From Haematobia irritans (taxonomy: Eukaryota > Arthropoda > Insecta > Diptera > Muscidae), in NCBI RefSeq assembly GCF_050003625.1, contig NC_134401.1:71018632-71082631 (forward strand): a stretch of DNA of 64,000 nucleotides, in the 5' to 3' direction. Of this stretch, positions 31,449 through 45,126 are shown piece by piece; the stretch's first letter is position 1; each line of letters starts with the position of its first letter. The position numbers were made by a program, and so were the translations under genes. The notes below the pieces were generated by a model. It did no database searches and was not told where the DNA came from. It saw only the letters and a program-made list of their open reading frames with translations.

Positions 31449-31871
31449 GTTAAGGATTCTTCCTTGGCTTACCATAAAAAAATATCGAAGGCGCGACCAA
31501 CTGCGCCGAAATAAAGATACACAATTAAATTTAATTTTTCAAGATTATATTTAGACAATATTAATTAAACAATATTTGATAATTAACGTGTTTACAAGAT
31601 TATATTTGAATGACAAGATTAAGCGATTTTAATGATATACCCGTCACGGCAACGAAACCAAGACTGCCGCCCTTATCCAACCTGCTTTACCTGGTCAGCT
31701 CGCCTATCATCAGTTCCCACTGCATTCCAGGTAAAGGTATCCGGTGGCATGGGAATATATTCTTGCAGACTAAGCGTCTGCTAGTCTGCGCGTGTAGATG
31801 TTGCGAAATAATTATTTTATGCTGACTCTGCCGCACATGCACTGTGGGCAGAGATGGGAATGTTGTTAACT
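31448..31871 (-). repeat. gypsy 2 5' LTR
   Basis: 424 bp, AGTTAA...TTAACT, six differences from 16,174-16,597 (three of them clustered at gatatacccgtc). It is followed directly by a TATATT-type simple repeat. Confidence 0.92.
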
Positions 31872-32345
31872 TTTATATTTATATTTATATTTATATTTAT
31901 ATTTATATTTATATTTATATTTATATTTATATTTATATTTATATTTATATTTATATTTATATTTATATTTATATTTATATTTATATTTATATTTATATTT
32001 ATATTTATATTTATATTTATATTTATATTTATATTTATATTTATATTTATATTTATATTTATATTTATATTTATATTTATATTTATATTTATATTTATAT
32101 TTATATTTATATTTATATTTATATTTATATTTATATTTATATTTATATTTATATTTATATTTATATTTATATTTATATTTATATTTATATTTATATTTAT
32201 ATTTATATTTATATTTATATTTATATTTATATATATATTTATATTTATATTTATATTTATATCTTTATTTATATTTATATTTATATTTATAATTATTTTT
32301 ATATTTATATTTATATTTGTATATATATTTATATTTATATTTATA
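31872..32345. repeat. (TATATT)n hexanucleotide array right of gypsy 2
   Basis: About 470 bp of almost perfect six-base repeat, decaying after about 32,230, then merging into T1 sequence (tattattaaattaaattttt). It is the right half of the simple repeat split by gypsy 2; the left half is an AT dinucleotide array. Confidence 0.9.
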
Positions 32346-33614
32346 TATTATTAAATTAAATTTTTACAATGAAACTTTGAAAATATTTTTTTTTATTGCA
32401 AAAATAACAATTTTGTAACAAAAAACTGTTTTGATATAAAAGTTTGAAATTTTGGAAGGAATTCAAATATTCTAACAAAAGAAGAATGTGAAGTCGAGTA
32501 TAAACATACATAAATAATTTTATAAATTTATTTAGGCTTGAACTAACTAGTATTTAACACCATTTTAAATGCATTTAAAATTTCTCGTATTTTGAAATAC
32601 AAACAAATATGAATATTTATTAACGAATAATTTTGTACTTAATTTCATTTTTACCTTTAGGGCCGGAATTAAGTTGGCATTATCGCTCTAAACTGGCCAT
32701 GTTTTCACGTTTTCTTTTCTTTAATAATTCATTTTAAAGCAAATAAACTTTTTCAATCGTTGCTTTGGATCGAATTTTGCCACTAAAATAAAAAATAATT
32801 TTAGCAGCAAAACTATAATTTAGTGCCCGCTTTTATTTTTGAAAGTGTACGTCAACTCATCTTGGACTACTTATTAATAAAGAGGAACTAAACTTATTTT
32901 TTTTCTGAAGATATATTTTCCAATGTTTTTTTTTTAATTTCTTTTCTTGCTAAATATTTTGACATACTCGTCGTACGTTCCGATTTCTTTTGACGAACCA
33001 ACAAAAAAATTGTGCCCATAATGCCAAAATAATAAATAAAACATATGTCCACACATATTTAAATTGCTGCTCTCAAGGCAAAAACACATGTTGTTTTTTT
33101 TTAATGTCTATTCTTCTCTTTACTCCGAATACGCAATTTCATGTTCAAATTAAATAATATTTAGACTAAGCGTATCCAATTTTTGGCGAAGGCTTATTAA
33201 CATGGCAAGCGCATATCCAAAACAAATGAACACGTAAAACTGTTTTCCGAAACAACATACAACAGTTTCACATAAATTGCTCTCTTTTGATTCTCTCGGT
33301 ATGTTTCCTCAACCCTCCCGGGTTCTTTCTCTATACTCTCTCTCTGTCGCTCCCTGAATAAAATATCACAACATATATATGTTTACTCGAAATTTGTAAA
33401 TTTATATATGTTTACATTCACACATATTCTTTTTATGAAACATTCTTGTCCTAAACATAATATATTCTAACATATTTACATATGTGTCCCAAACATTTAA
33501 TGCTAGTTTAGGAACATTACATTTTTGCACTTAAATATGTTGTGTTTAAAAATTGTGCCCGAAACACATTTTGTTTATATCGGAACATATGAGAAACATA
33601 TTTTTCTAACAGTG

Positions 33615-34345
33615 CACCATTCAATATTCGAATGATTTTGGCCAAATCTTACTTAATACCGACTCTATTATATGGCTGCGAAATTTTTGCTGGTTGCAAT
33701 GCTCAAGATTTTAAGAAACTGAAAACAACATGTAATAGTATAACTCGTTATGTTTACAATAGTCAAGTTCTCAAAATGCCATTTGACAAATATTTGATAT
33801 TTAGAACTGTTACATTCCTATATAAGATTATCGTAACAATGGAACCTACAAATATTTATAATCATCTAACATTCTGCAGATCTAACAGAATCAGGAACAT
33901 ATGTCAAAAATACAACTTATAATACGAGCAATACGTCTCTGGAACCAAGTACCTAATGAAATCCAAACCATCCACAATACTGGAAAATTTAAACGTCATT
34001 TAGTTAATTTTTATTTAAATAACAATTAAAATAATTAGATATTATTGCAGTAATATTTTAATATTTAATATTTCCATTTATTTAAATCTTCATTTAATTT
34101 TTTTTATTATTTATTATGTATCAAAATTGTATATTTTCAAAGTGTTTACTATTGTTATTTTAATACTTATTTACTTTAATTAATTACTACTTTAATTTTT
34201 TTATACTATTTCTATATTTGCTTTCCGCTCTTATAACTCTTCCCTAAGAACTATTTAACAAAAAATGATTCTAGTGCATAGTTATAAGACATATGTCTTA
34301 ATGTACTAGAAAAATTCAACGAATAAATAAATAAATAAAAATAGG
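33615..34345 (+). pseudogene. LINE reverse transcriptase, fragment 3 and 3' end
   Basis: The frame resumes exactly after T1 copy 2: ILAKSYLIPTLLYGCEIFAG and DFKKLKTTCNSITRYVYN, typical of the LINE ORF2 region after RT. It continues with stops to about 33,980. An AT-rich 3' UTR follows, ending in a short (AATA)n tail at about 34,320-34,340, which I take as the element's 3' end. Confidence 0.75.
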
Positions 34346-34835
34346 GGAATAATGCATATTTTAGTGTATTATCTTCGAAATGAAAAATAATAGTTTCTGT
34401 GCCAATTAGACAAAAAGTATAGGTGACAACCATAACCACTAAATTGGAAATAATAGTTTCAAATTCGAGTAGGATAAAACACTGGGTATTAAGTTTAATT
34501 TTAATGAAAACATAAAATGTATGTTTTAAATGTCGTAAAAATATATTTTTCCGCGGCAAGTATTATTTCTATTTTTAGTGTAACTTTCCCTAAAACATCG
34601 TGTTTGGACGTTCGTTGTAAGAATTATAGCTTCTGTGCAAACATTTTTTGTAATAAACAAATTATTCACGTAAACATATTATGTTGTAACATATTAACAT
34701 ATCGATTGCAAGCATAATATACTAGTTTTCAAACACAATATTCTTGTACCCGCACATATTGTGTTATTTTTTTTGTCTCAAACATCTTATTTTTGTATGC
34801 AAACATATAAAAAACACACTTTTTCCTCCATGTAG
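34346..34835. other. AT-rich sequence without recognised features
   Basis: About 490 bp. No frame, repeat or terminal structure was identified apart from phrases resembling the T1 interior (gtaacatattaacatat, cccgcacatattgtg), which suggest a diverged relative. Confidence 0.35.
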
Positions 34836-35364
34836 AAATACAAATAAATATGGTTTTTATTAACGAATAATTATGTACTTAATTTCAGTTTTACCTTTAA
34901 GGCCGGTATTAAGTTGGCATTATCGCTCTAAAATGGCCTTGTTTTCACGCTTACTTTTCTTTAATAATTCCTTTTAAAGAAAATAAACTTTATCACATGT
35001 TGCTTTGGATAATTCCCAACCGAGTTATAATACAATTTGCCAAAAAGTTATAATGTTATTCTGCTTTTAGAGATTCGAGTTTTGCCGTTAAAAATATTTT
35101 TAATTTTAGCGGCAAAACTCGAACTTAATTCCTGCTTTTATTTTTGAAAGTGTCGGTCAACTCCTACTTATTAATAAGTATGAATTAAACTTTGTTTTTA
35201 TACATTTTACTGTTTAATTTTTCACTGTTTCCCCCTTTTTTCATTTTACTGTCCCAACTCTAAAAAAGTATAGTGCCCTTTCGTTATTTTTTATGAAGAT
35301 CTCTTTGTAATTTTTATATATTTTTCTTTTTTTTTGTAATTTCCTTTGTCTGAATAGTGTGAAT

Positions 35365-36457
35365 CAAGGATGGAAAATGCAGTACTATAGTACTTTTTTC
35401 AATACTTTTTAACCCTGGTCAGTACAGTAGTACCGCCGGGGATGATTTAGTACCTTTTGTGTACACAGATTTGAATCGATATCAGTTTTCATAGTATAAT
35501 AATTTTGACAAAATATTTTAATATTTTGAGAAAGTCTTTAACGAACATATTTGCTAAAAGTATATACGGAACCTGAATCCTTACGAGTTTGGCAGTTTAT
35601 GCGGGAAGAAAGATTTTATAAAAGCCAGATTCAAAAACACGATTTTCTTGAATTTCAAGAATATTTTGGGCCGAAAATACATGTTATTCTATATTACGAA
35701 GTTATCAATCGGTAATCTTTGTAAGCGGACTTAGAACCAAAAATTAAGGAGTTTATAAACAAAATTTGATTTTCATTTCTATATCAAAATTTGTGACTAG
35801 TGTTAATATTCAAAAGCAGTCTTAATGAGTTCTTGACAATAGTATTCCAATGGAAAATCCTTGAAGCCAAAAGTTCAAATAAGTTAAGTTTTCATTACAC
35901 ACAAATTTTTTTTTCTAGTTCAATCACGAAATTAATCGATCCAATTAATTTTTAAATTGAAATGTCTTCAATCACAGAAATGACAGTATCAATTAAAAAA
36001 TTCATTGAAGGTCAATTAAAAAATTAATTGATCCAATTAAAAAATTAATTGATACTATTACTTTTTGTGATTGATTTTTGTTTCAATTAAAAAATTTGTT
36101 GAATCAATTAAATTTTTAATTAAATATTTTTTAAAACTCAATTACAATTTTAATTGGAAAAATTTTCGTGAAATTTTTTTTCTGTGCAGAAAACATAATA
36201 TCAGGAAAGTTATACAACGTAATTTCCCTTTTAAGTTAATTATTTCCCGGTGAGAGGAAAAACTGGAAATATATATTTGTTTTTTAATTTTAAAGTGTTA
36301 AACCAATAAAAACATGATGCCGTTAGTAATTTTGCAGAATGCCAGCCTTATAAGAAATGAAGTTGACGAACTCATGGGCGACTTTTAGTGAAAAGTACTT
36401 TTTCGCCCAAAAAATACCTTTTTTGTACTTTCTTAAAAATTGTATTTTCCATCCCTA
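35365..36457. mobile_element. hAT-like MITE, copy 2
   Basis: The termini CAAGGATGGAAAATGCAG and attttccatcccta match copy 1. The flanks carry a perfect 8-bp duplication gtgtgaat (35,357-35,364 and 36,458-36,465). 1,093 bp, noncoding. Confidence 0.85.
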
Positions 36458-36562
36458 GTGTGAATTTACTGGTCGTATGTTCTCTTGACGAACCAAGAAA
36501 AAAATTGTGCCCATAATGCCAAAATGATAAACAAAAAAATGGTGCTCTCAATGCAAAAACAC

Positions 36563-37136
36563 CCCAGCAAAAAAATTGGAAGTTCTTCTTAAGGCATAAC
36601 TTTAAAAGCACTTCCAAAAATGTCCTCCCAAAGATGTTCTTTATTTTAACTGCACAGGAAGTTAATTCGAGTCAATTTTTTATAACTCGTTTTTTTCATA
36701 TTTTTAATGGGAAATTTGAAGTTTTGTTGTTTCAAATGGGTTAAAAACGGATTAAAAATTAATAAAATAGTGAAAATTATTTAAATTTTGCCGAAAAAAT
36801 TCTAAATTCTTTCTAGAATAATTGCGAATTTTTGAAAATTTTTCATGTCAAACGTTCCAGACTAGCGTTATAATACATTAAAAATCATAAAAAAAAAAAT
36901 TAAAAATTATTTATTCGTCAAAATGTCACAAAGTTTCTTTATTCACATCCATATTTCTGGATTCGCACCACACCTTAAGAAGTGATGCAAATTCACTGCA
37001 ACGGTTGTTGAAGTGGTGGACATCCGTCCTATGACAAGCCCATGTTAAAATCATCGCTTCTGCGCCAATTTTGCACCACTTCCGGATCCAAAAAGAACAT
37101 TTTCACCACTTTTTTGGCGACGCTTTTTTTGCTGGG
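36563..37136. mobile_element. MITE with CCCAGCAAAAAAA termini
   Basis: Inverted termini CCCAGCAAAAAAA and TTTTTTTGCTGGG enclose 574 bp, with AC on each side (36,561-36,562 and 37,137-37,138). The surrounding T1 sequence is continuous when it is removed. No coding frame. Confidence 0.75.
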
Positions 37137-37231
37137 ACATGCTGTTTTTTCTTAAAATGTAAATTCTCTTGGTACCGAATGTCTATTCTCTTTACTCCGA
37201 ATACTCATTTTAATATTCAAATTAAATAATA

Positions 37232-38175
37232 AAGGGTGATTCTTTTGAGGTTAGGATTTTCATGCATTAGTATTTGACAGATCACGTGGGATTTCAGACA
37301 TGGTGTCAAAGAGAAAGATGCTCAGTATGCTTTGACATTTCATCATGAATAGACTTACTAACGAGCAACGTTTGCAAATCATTGAATTTTATTACCAAAA
37401 TCAGTGTTCGGTTCGAAATGTGTTTCGCGCTTTACGTCCGACAAATTTTGTTCAGCGATGAGGCTCATTTCTGGTTGAATGGCTACGTAAATAAGCAAAA
37501 TTGCCGCATTTGGAGTGAAGAACAACCAGAAGCCGTTCAAGAACTGCCCATGCATCCCGAAAAATGCACTGTTTGGTGTGGTTTGTACGCTGGTGGAATC
37601 ATTGGACCGTATTTTTTCAAAGATGCTGTTGGACGCAACGTTACGGTGAATGGCGATCGCTATCGTTCGATGCTAACAAACTTTTTGTTGCCAAAAATGG
37701 AAGAACTGAACTTGGTTGACATGTGGTTTCAACAAGATGGCGCTACATGCCACACAGCTCGCGATTCTATGGCCATTTTGAGGGAAAACTTCGGAGAACA
37801 ATTCATCTCAAGAAATGGACCGGTAAGTTGGCCACCAAGATCATGCGATTTGACGCCTTTAGACTATTTTTTGTGGGGCTACGTCAAGTCTAAAGTCTAC
37901 AGAAATAAGCCAGCAACTATTCCAGCTTTGGAAGACAACATTTCCGAAGAAATTCGGGCTATTCCGGCCGAAATGCTCGAAAAAGTTGCCCAAAATTGGA
38001 CTTTCCGAATGGACCACCTAAGACGCAGCCGCGGTCGACATTTAAATGAAATTATCTTCAAAAAGTAAATGTCATGGACCAATCTAACGTTTCAAATAAA
38101 GAACCGATGAGATTTTGCAAATTTTATGCGTTTTTTTTTTTAAAAAAGTTATCAAGCTCTTAACAAATCACCCTT
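37232..38175 (+). mobile_element. Mariner element, DD41D (rosa-like), internally deleted
   Basis: Terminal inverted repeats AAGGGTGATT and AATCACCCTT are flanked by TA (37,230-37,231 and 38,176-38,177), and T1 sequence continues across. At 944 bp it is shorter than an autonomous mariner. The termini are intact, so it could still be mobilised in trans. Confidence 0.88.
37345..38068 (+). pseudogene. DD41D mariner transposase with internal deletion
   Basis: An N-terminal helix-turn-helix start (MNRLTNEQRLQIIEFYYQNQ) is joined, through a deletion near 37,438-37,443 that also shifts frame, to the catalytic half. The catalytic half has SDEAHFWLNGYVNKQ (first Asp), QQDGATCHT (second Asp) and LTPLDYFLWGY (third Asp), with 41 residues between the last two. 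Roughly a third of the protein is missing. Confidence 0.85.
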
Positions 38176-38573
38176 TATTTAGACTTTACCATATCAAATT
38201 TTTGGCGATGCTTTATTAACATGCGAAGCGCATAGCCAAAACAAATGAACACATAAAACAATTTTCCGAAATAACATACAAGCAGCTTCACAGAAAACGC
38301 TCTCTTTTGATTCTCTCGCTGTGTTATGTTGATATCTTTCGTTAACCCTCCCGGTTTCCATCTCTATTTCTTTCTCTATACACTCTCTCTCCCTATCTCT
38401 GTCGCTATCTGAGTAAAATATCACAACATACATTATGTTTACTCGAAATTTGTAAATTTGTATATGCTTATATTCACACATATTAGTTTTTAGGAACTTT
38501 AAATTTTTGCACTTAAATATATTGTGTTTAAAAAATTCTGCCCGAAACACATTTTGTTGATATCGGAACATAT

Positions 38574-38914
38574 CGATGCCCTGACATTCTGTCAAAATAT
38601 CGAATTTATTGGACACTTCCATCAAAAGTTATGATTAATATTGTACTTAGCCTGTGACTAACGTTTTAAAAAATGTAAAAAGGTCAAAAGGCTTTGTTCG
38701 GTTAAAGTGGTCTAAGTAATTTTTAGCCATGTTCTATTATCACTATTTTGAGATCGTAAATACTAAAAAAATTACAATAAATATGATTTTAAGACCGAAA
38801 ATAAGGGAATTTCTATCTTATACGGGTTTTGAGAAATTTCAAAAACAAAACTTTGAACTTGTTTCCTGTAAAATTCACTTTTTAGACTTAGCGTACTTTG
38901 GAATGAAGCAGTCG
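38574..38914. mobile_element. 341-bp insertion with ATAT target duplication
   Basis: It starts cgatgccctgacattctg and ends gaatgaagcagtcg. ATAT lies on both sides (38,570-38,573 and 38,915-38,918), and the flanks join to the known T1 end sequence. The terminal inverted repeats are very short (CGA...TCG). Family unknown. Confidence 0.55.
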
Positions 38915-39004
38915 ATATGAAAAACATATTTTTCTAACAGTATATAGACATCACCAAGCGGCGTACTTAATTAGTTCCTATTAGTACGTATTAGCACTCA
39001 TTAC

Positions 39005-41779
39005 TAATGATGAGGTTAGGTTAAAGTGGCAGCCCGATTAAGTTTCAGGCTCACTATTCAGTCCATTGTGATATCACATTAACTAAAAGTACCTATTACA
39101 TATTGGCACTTTTAGTTTTAACCGCTGAACCTTCTCGACTATTTTCTTCTGTTGAACCAACCAGATTGTTCCTAAAACATTAGCAGACTTCTTAAGTTAA
39201 AGTTTCCAGGTCCGCCAGTATTAGATTACTGGCTATATGCCCTTAAAATTTGCTTACGCTTTACACAATATGCAGGACACTCACACAAGAGGTGTTTAAT
39301 TGATTCCTTCTCCTTCGCATCATGACAGCTCATACAATAGTCATTAGACTTAGCGCCAATAGTTTTTGCATAGTCGCCTATCAGGCAGTGACCCGTTGCA
39401 GCAGATATCAGGAATGATATCTGACGTCTTGAGAACACTAGCATATCTAGTGCGCGGTTTAAGTTTAAATCGGGACATATTAGCTTGGTATCGTTACAAC
39501 CCTTGCAATTTTCCCATCGGACATTTGCCATCATAACAGCCTTCTCGCGCACTAAGAGCTTGCAGGAAGCCAGAGGCATACCAACAGATTCTAATTCCCC
39601 TGGAATATGTAAGGCACTCCCTAGCCTTGCTAACGCATCCGCTTCGCAGTTCCCCGGTATGTTCTTATGGTCAGGCAGTCATATTAGGTGAACATTGTGC
39701 TGCTCAGCCATCTCATTGAGAGATTTGAGGCAGTCGATGACCGTTTTCGAATTAAGGAACACAGAGTCCAAGGATTTTATTGCAGGTCTAAGTATATATT
39801 AACGCCAACATTTTTTGGAACATTACTTCTCAGCCAATTCGCCACCTCTCTTATTGCTTATATTTCAGCCTGAAAAACACAGTGGTTAGGTAATCTTTTC
39901 GCTATTCGAAGTTCCGGATCTTTAGAATATACTCCGAAACCCACTTGTCCATCCAATTTGGAGCCATCAGTGTAGAAATCTATATATCGTTTATTCCCCC
40001 GGGACCTGTGTGCATCACGCCTCACTGTTGGGAATTAGAGTTTCAAACTTTTTGTCGAAAAGTGGTCTCGCCAAAGTGTAATCCGCTATGTTAGCCACAT
40101 CTGGCATTGTTTTGAGGACCGAACTGTGACCGTAACTGTTTTCCGACCACAGCGATAGCTCGCGCAACCGCACAGCCGTTGTTGCAGCTGACTGTTTGGC
40201 CAAAATGTCTAAAGGCAATAGATGCAGCATGACATTAAGGGGATTTGTTCCTGTCTTGCTGAATGCGCCTGAGATACACAAACACGCCATACGCTGAACT
40301 TTGTCTAAACTTGTTGGCTGGTGAAGTGCCGACCACCAGACTACAACACCATATATCATTATAGGTCTAACCACTGCCGTGTATACTACAATATTAAGCT
40401 TAAAGTTCAGCTTCCTGTCCAAAATAACGCCAAGGTATACACTCACCCAAGGGAATTTCAATACCCCCTAAGGATATGGGCTTAACCGTGGGAATTTTGC
40501 GATCCTTGCAGTACATGACTAGTTCTGTCTTTGCAGGATTTACCCCAAGACCATTCTCTTTCGCCCATTTCTCAGTCATCCAGAGGGCTATCTGTATAAT
40601 ATCTTTGATTGTGGATGGGAACTTTCCTCAGACTGCTAGCGCCACATCATCTGCATGTGCCACCACTTTTATCCTTTCTTTTTCTAGGGAACCCAGAAGG
40701 TTATTTATAGCAACGTTCCAAAGAAGAGGTGATAGAACTCCTCCTCGGGGAGTGCCTCTGTTCACATAACTTTGTATGTTTGCTTGTCCTAGTATGGCTG
40801 AAATACGTATCTTCATTAGAAGTTCGTTTAACAGCCTGAGCATACCTGGATCAACATTCAGAGTTGTCAGTCCATTTAATACCGAGCTCGGATGGATGTT
40901 ATTGAATGCCCCTTCGATGACAAGAAACGCAACGGTTGTGTATTCATTAACAGATAGTGCGTTTTCAATAAAGGTGACTAGTTCATGCAATGCGGTCTCA
41001 GTAGACCTTCCCTTCGAGTATGCAAGCTGTCATTTCTAGAGCAAACCTGAATCGACGCTAGTTCTAAGATAAATATTTATCATCCTCTCCAGAGTCTTAA
41101 GTAGGAATGAGGATAAGCTGATTGGTCGGAAATCCTTCGCACTCAAGTGAGAGGCTTTTCCCGCTTTTGGTATGAAAACGACTTTTGTTTCCCCCCATTT
41201 TCCTGGAATATATGCTAAGTTGATACATCCTGTATGTACCGTCGACAACCAGGGGATAATTATGTCAGTCATTGCTTGTAACTCCGACGGAGTAATTCCA
41301 TCAGGTCCGGGGATTTGAATGGCCCAAAGCTATTTAACGCCCATCTTATTCTAGATTCCGATACAATTTCCTCGATAGGAAATGACCGCTGAGCCGCTGT
41401 GGCACCGCCAGAACATGGTTCAACAGTCTGATTTCCAGGAAAATGTGTGTCCAATAGAATCTCTAGTGTCTCCTCACTGGACGTTGTCCAATGGCCCTAT
41501 GATGTTTTAATGAAACCTGGAGCGGAGTTAATGGATGCTAGTACCTTCCGTAGTCTGGAAGCCTCGGACGTATTCTCAATAATTCTGCAGTAATCTTTCC
41601 AAGATTTATGCTGAGCCTTCTTAATTCTCGCTTGTATCATTCCAGATTCTTCTTGTAAGCGTCCCAATCCTCAGGAGCTCTGGTGGACTTTGCTTTGTTA
41701 AAGAGCTTCCTGCAGGATTTCCTCATATTACTTAACTCCGTAGACCACCATGGTGGTCGTTTTTTCCCCCTTGGCTTCA
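39005..41779 (-). mobile_element. LOA-like non-LTR retrotransposon, copy B, 5'-truncated
   Basis: Same orientation and family as copy A: 41,098-41,779 matches 1-683 with scattered differences, and the match ends abruptly within ORF2 between the endonuclease and RT. The left part supplies the RT, RNase H, C-terminal Cys/His region and 3' UTR (gatgaggttaggttaaagtgg). The 3' boundary is approximate. Confidence 0.8.
39226..41779 (-). pseudogene. LOA-like ORF2: RT, RNase H and C-terminal knuckle, broken
   Basis: RT is spread over at least three frames: DFRPISLSSFLLKTLERM (about 41,110), EGAFNNIHPSSVL and TPRGGVLSPLLWN, then HADDVALAV, where the usual aromatic before xDD is His. RNase H is visible at about 39,610-40,000 (DFYTDGSKLDGQVGFGVYS, and NIPGNCEADALARLG) with internal stops. 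The C-terminal part at 39,226-39,579 has a CMSCHDAKEKESIKHLLCEC knuckle. Multiple stops and frameshifts make it inactive. Confidence 0.85.
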
Positions 41780-42224
41780 TGTATCATGTATGTTACTAAC
41801 ATACTTTGTTTTTTAATCATTTCTGGAGGTATGGACATTCACTGCAAATTAATGCACTATCAAAATATATCTCGTATCTTTTATCAGGTAATTAGGAGGT
41901 ATTTTTTATACAATGAAATGGATAACAATTTTTGTTTTGCCGAAAAATTTCTTTTAGTTTGAACTGCTTTTCACAGAAAATCATAAGAAAATCGCAGAAA
42001 AAATAAATAAATTTTTACGATAGAAAACATGTTTTATTAAAAAATCAAAATTGTAATAACACACAGTTTATGTTTTTTATAACCACCACCATAGGGTGAT
42101 GGGGATATTAAGTTCGCTATTCCTTTTTTAACACATTGAGATGTCTTTTTTCTGTAGGTCAAGTTCGAAGATGGACTATATCGCAAATTATTTTTGTTAC
42201 AAAATTTTTATTTTTGCAATCAAA
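41780..42224. other. Spacer with INE-like and T1-like fragments
   Basis: Mostly unassigned. About 42,080-42,140 (taaccaccaccatag, gggatattaagttcgctattcc, aacacattgaga) is a short INE-like 5' fragment. About 42,194-42,224 (ttgttacaaaatttttatttt, then ttgcaatc) matches the T1 interior near 13,720 and runs straight into the AAT array. Confidence 0.5.

Positions 42225-45126
<2,902 letters not shown>

Larger units (their letters stand above)
16174..31871 (-). mobile_element. Ty3/gypsy element 2 (errantivirus-like, with env)
   Basis: Two 424-bp LTRs (AGTTAA...TTAACT) differ by six bases by eye and are flanked by TTTA on both sides (16,170-16,173 and 31,872-31,875), though in a simple-repeat context. 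In minus-strand order: 5' LTR, primer site, leader with 96-bp repeats, gag, RT/RNase H, integrase, env, polypurine tract, 3' LTR. The gap in integrase is the BEL element at 19,413-27,775, so the gypsy itself is about 7.3 kb. Gag and pol are broken; env is open. Confidence 0.9.
34836..38940. mobile_element. T1 element, copy 3, left-truncated, with four insertions
   Basis: Sequence collinear with the right-hand part of copy 2 (gccggtattaagttggcatt, gaccaagaaaaaaattgtgcc equivalents, then the catatttttctaacag end at 38,940). It is interrupted by a hAT MITE, a CCCAGC-ended MITE, a mariner and a 341-bp element, each with its own short duplication. The left end and the tRNA-like modules are missing. 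Confidence 0.7.
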
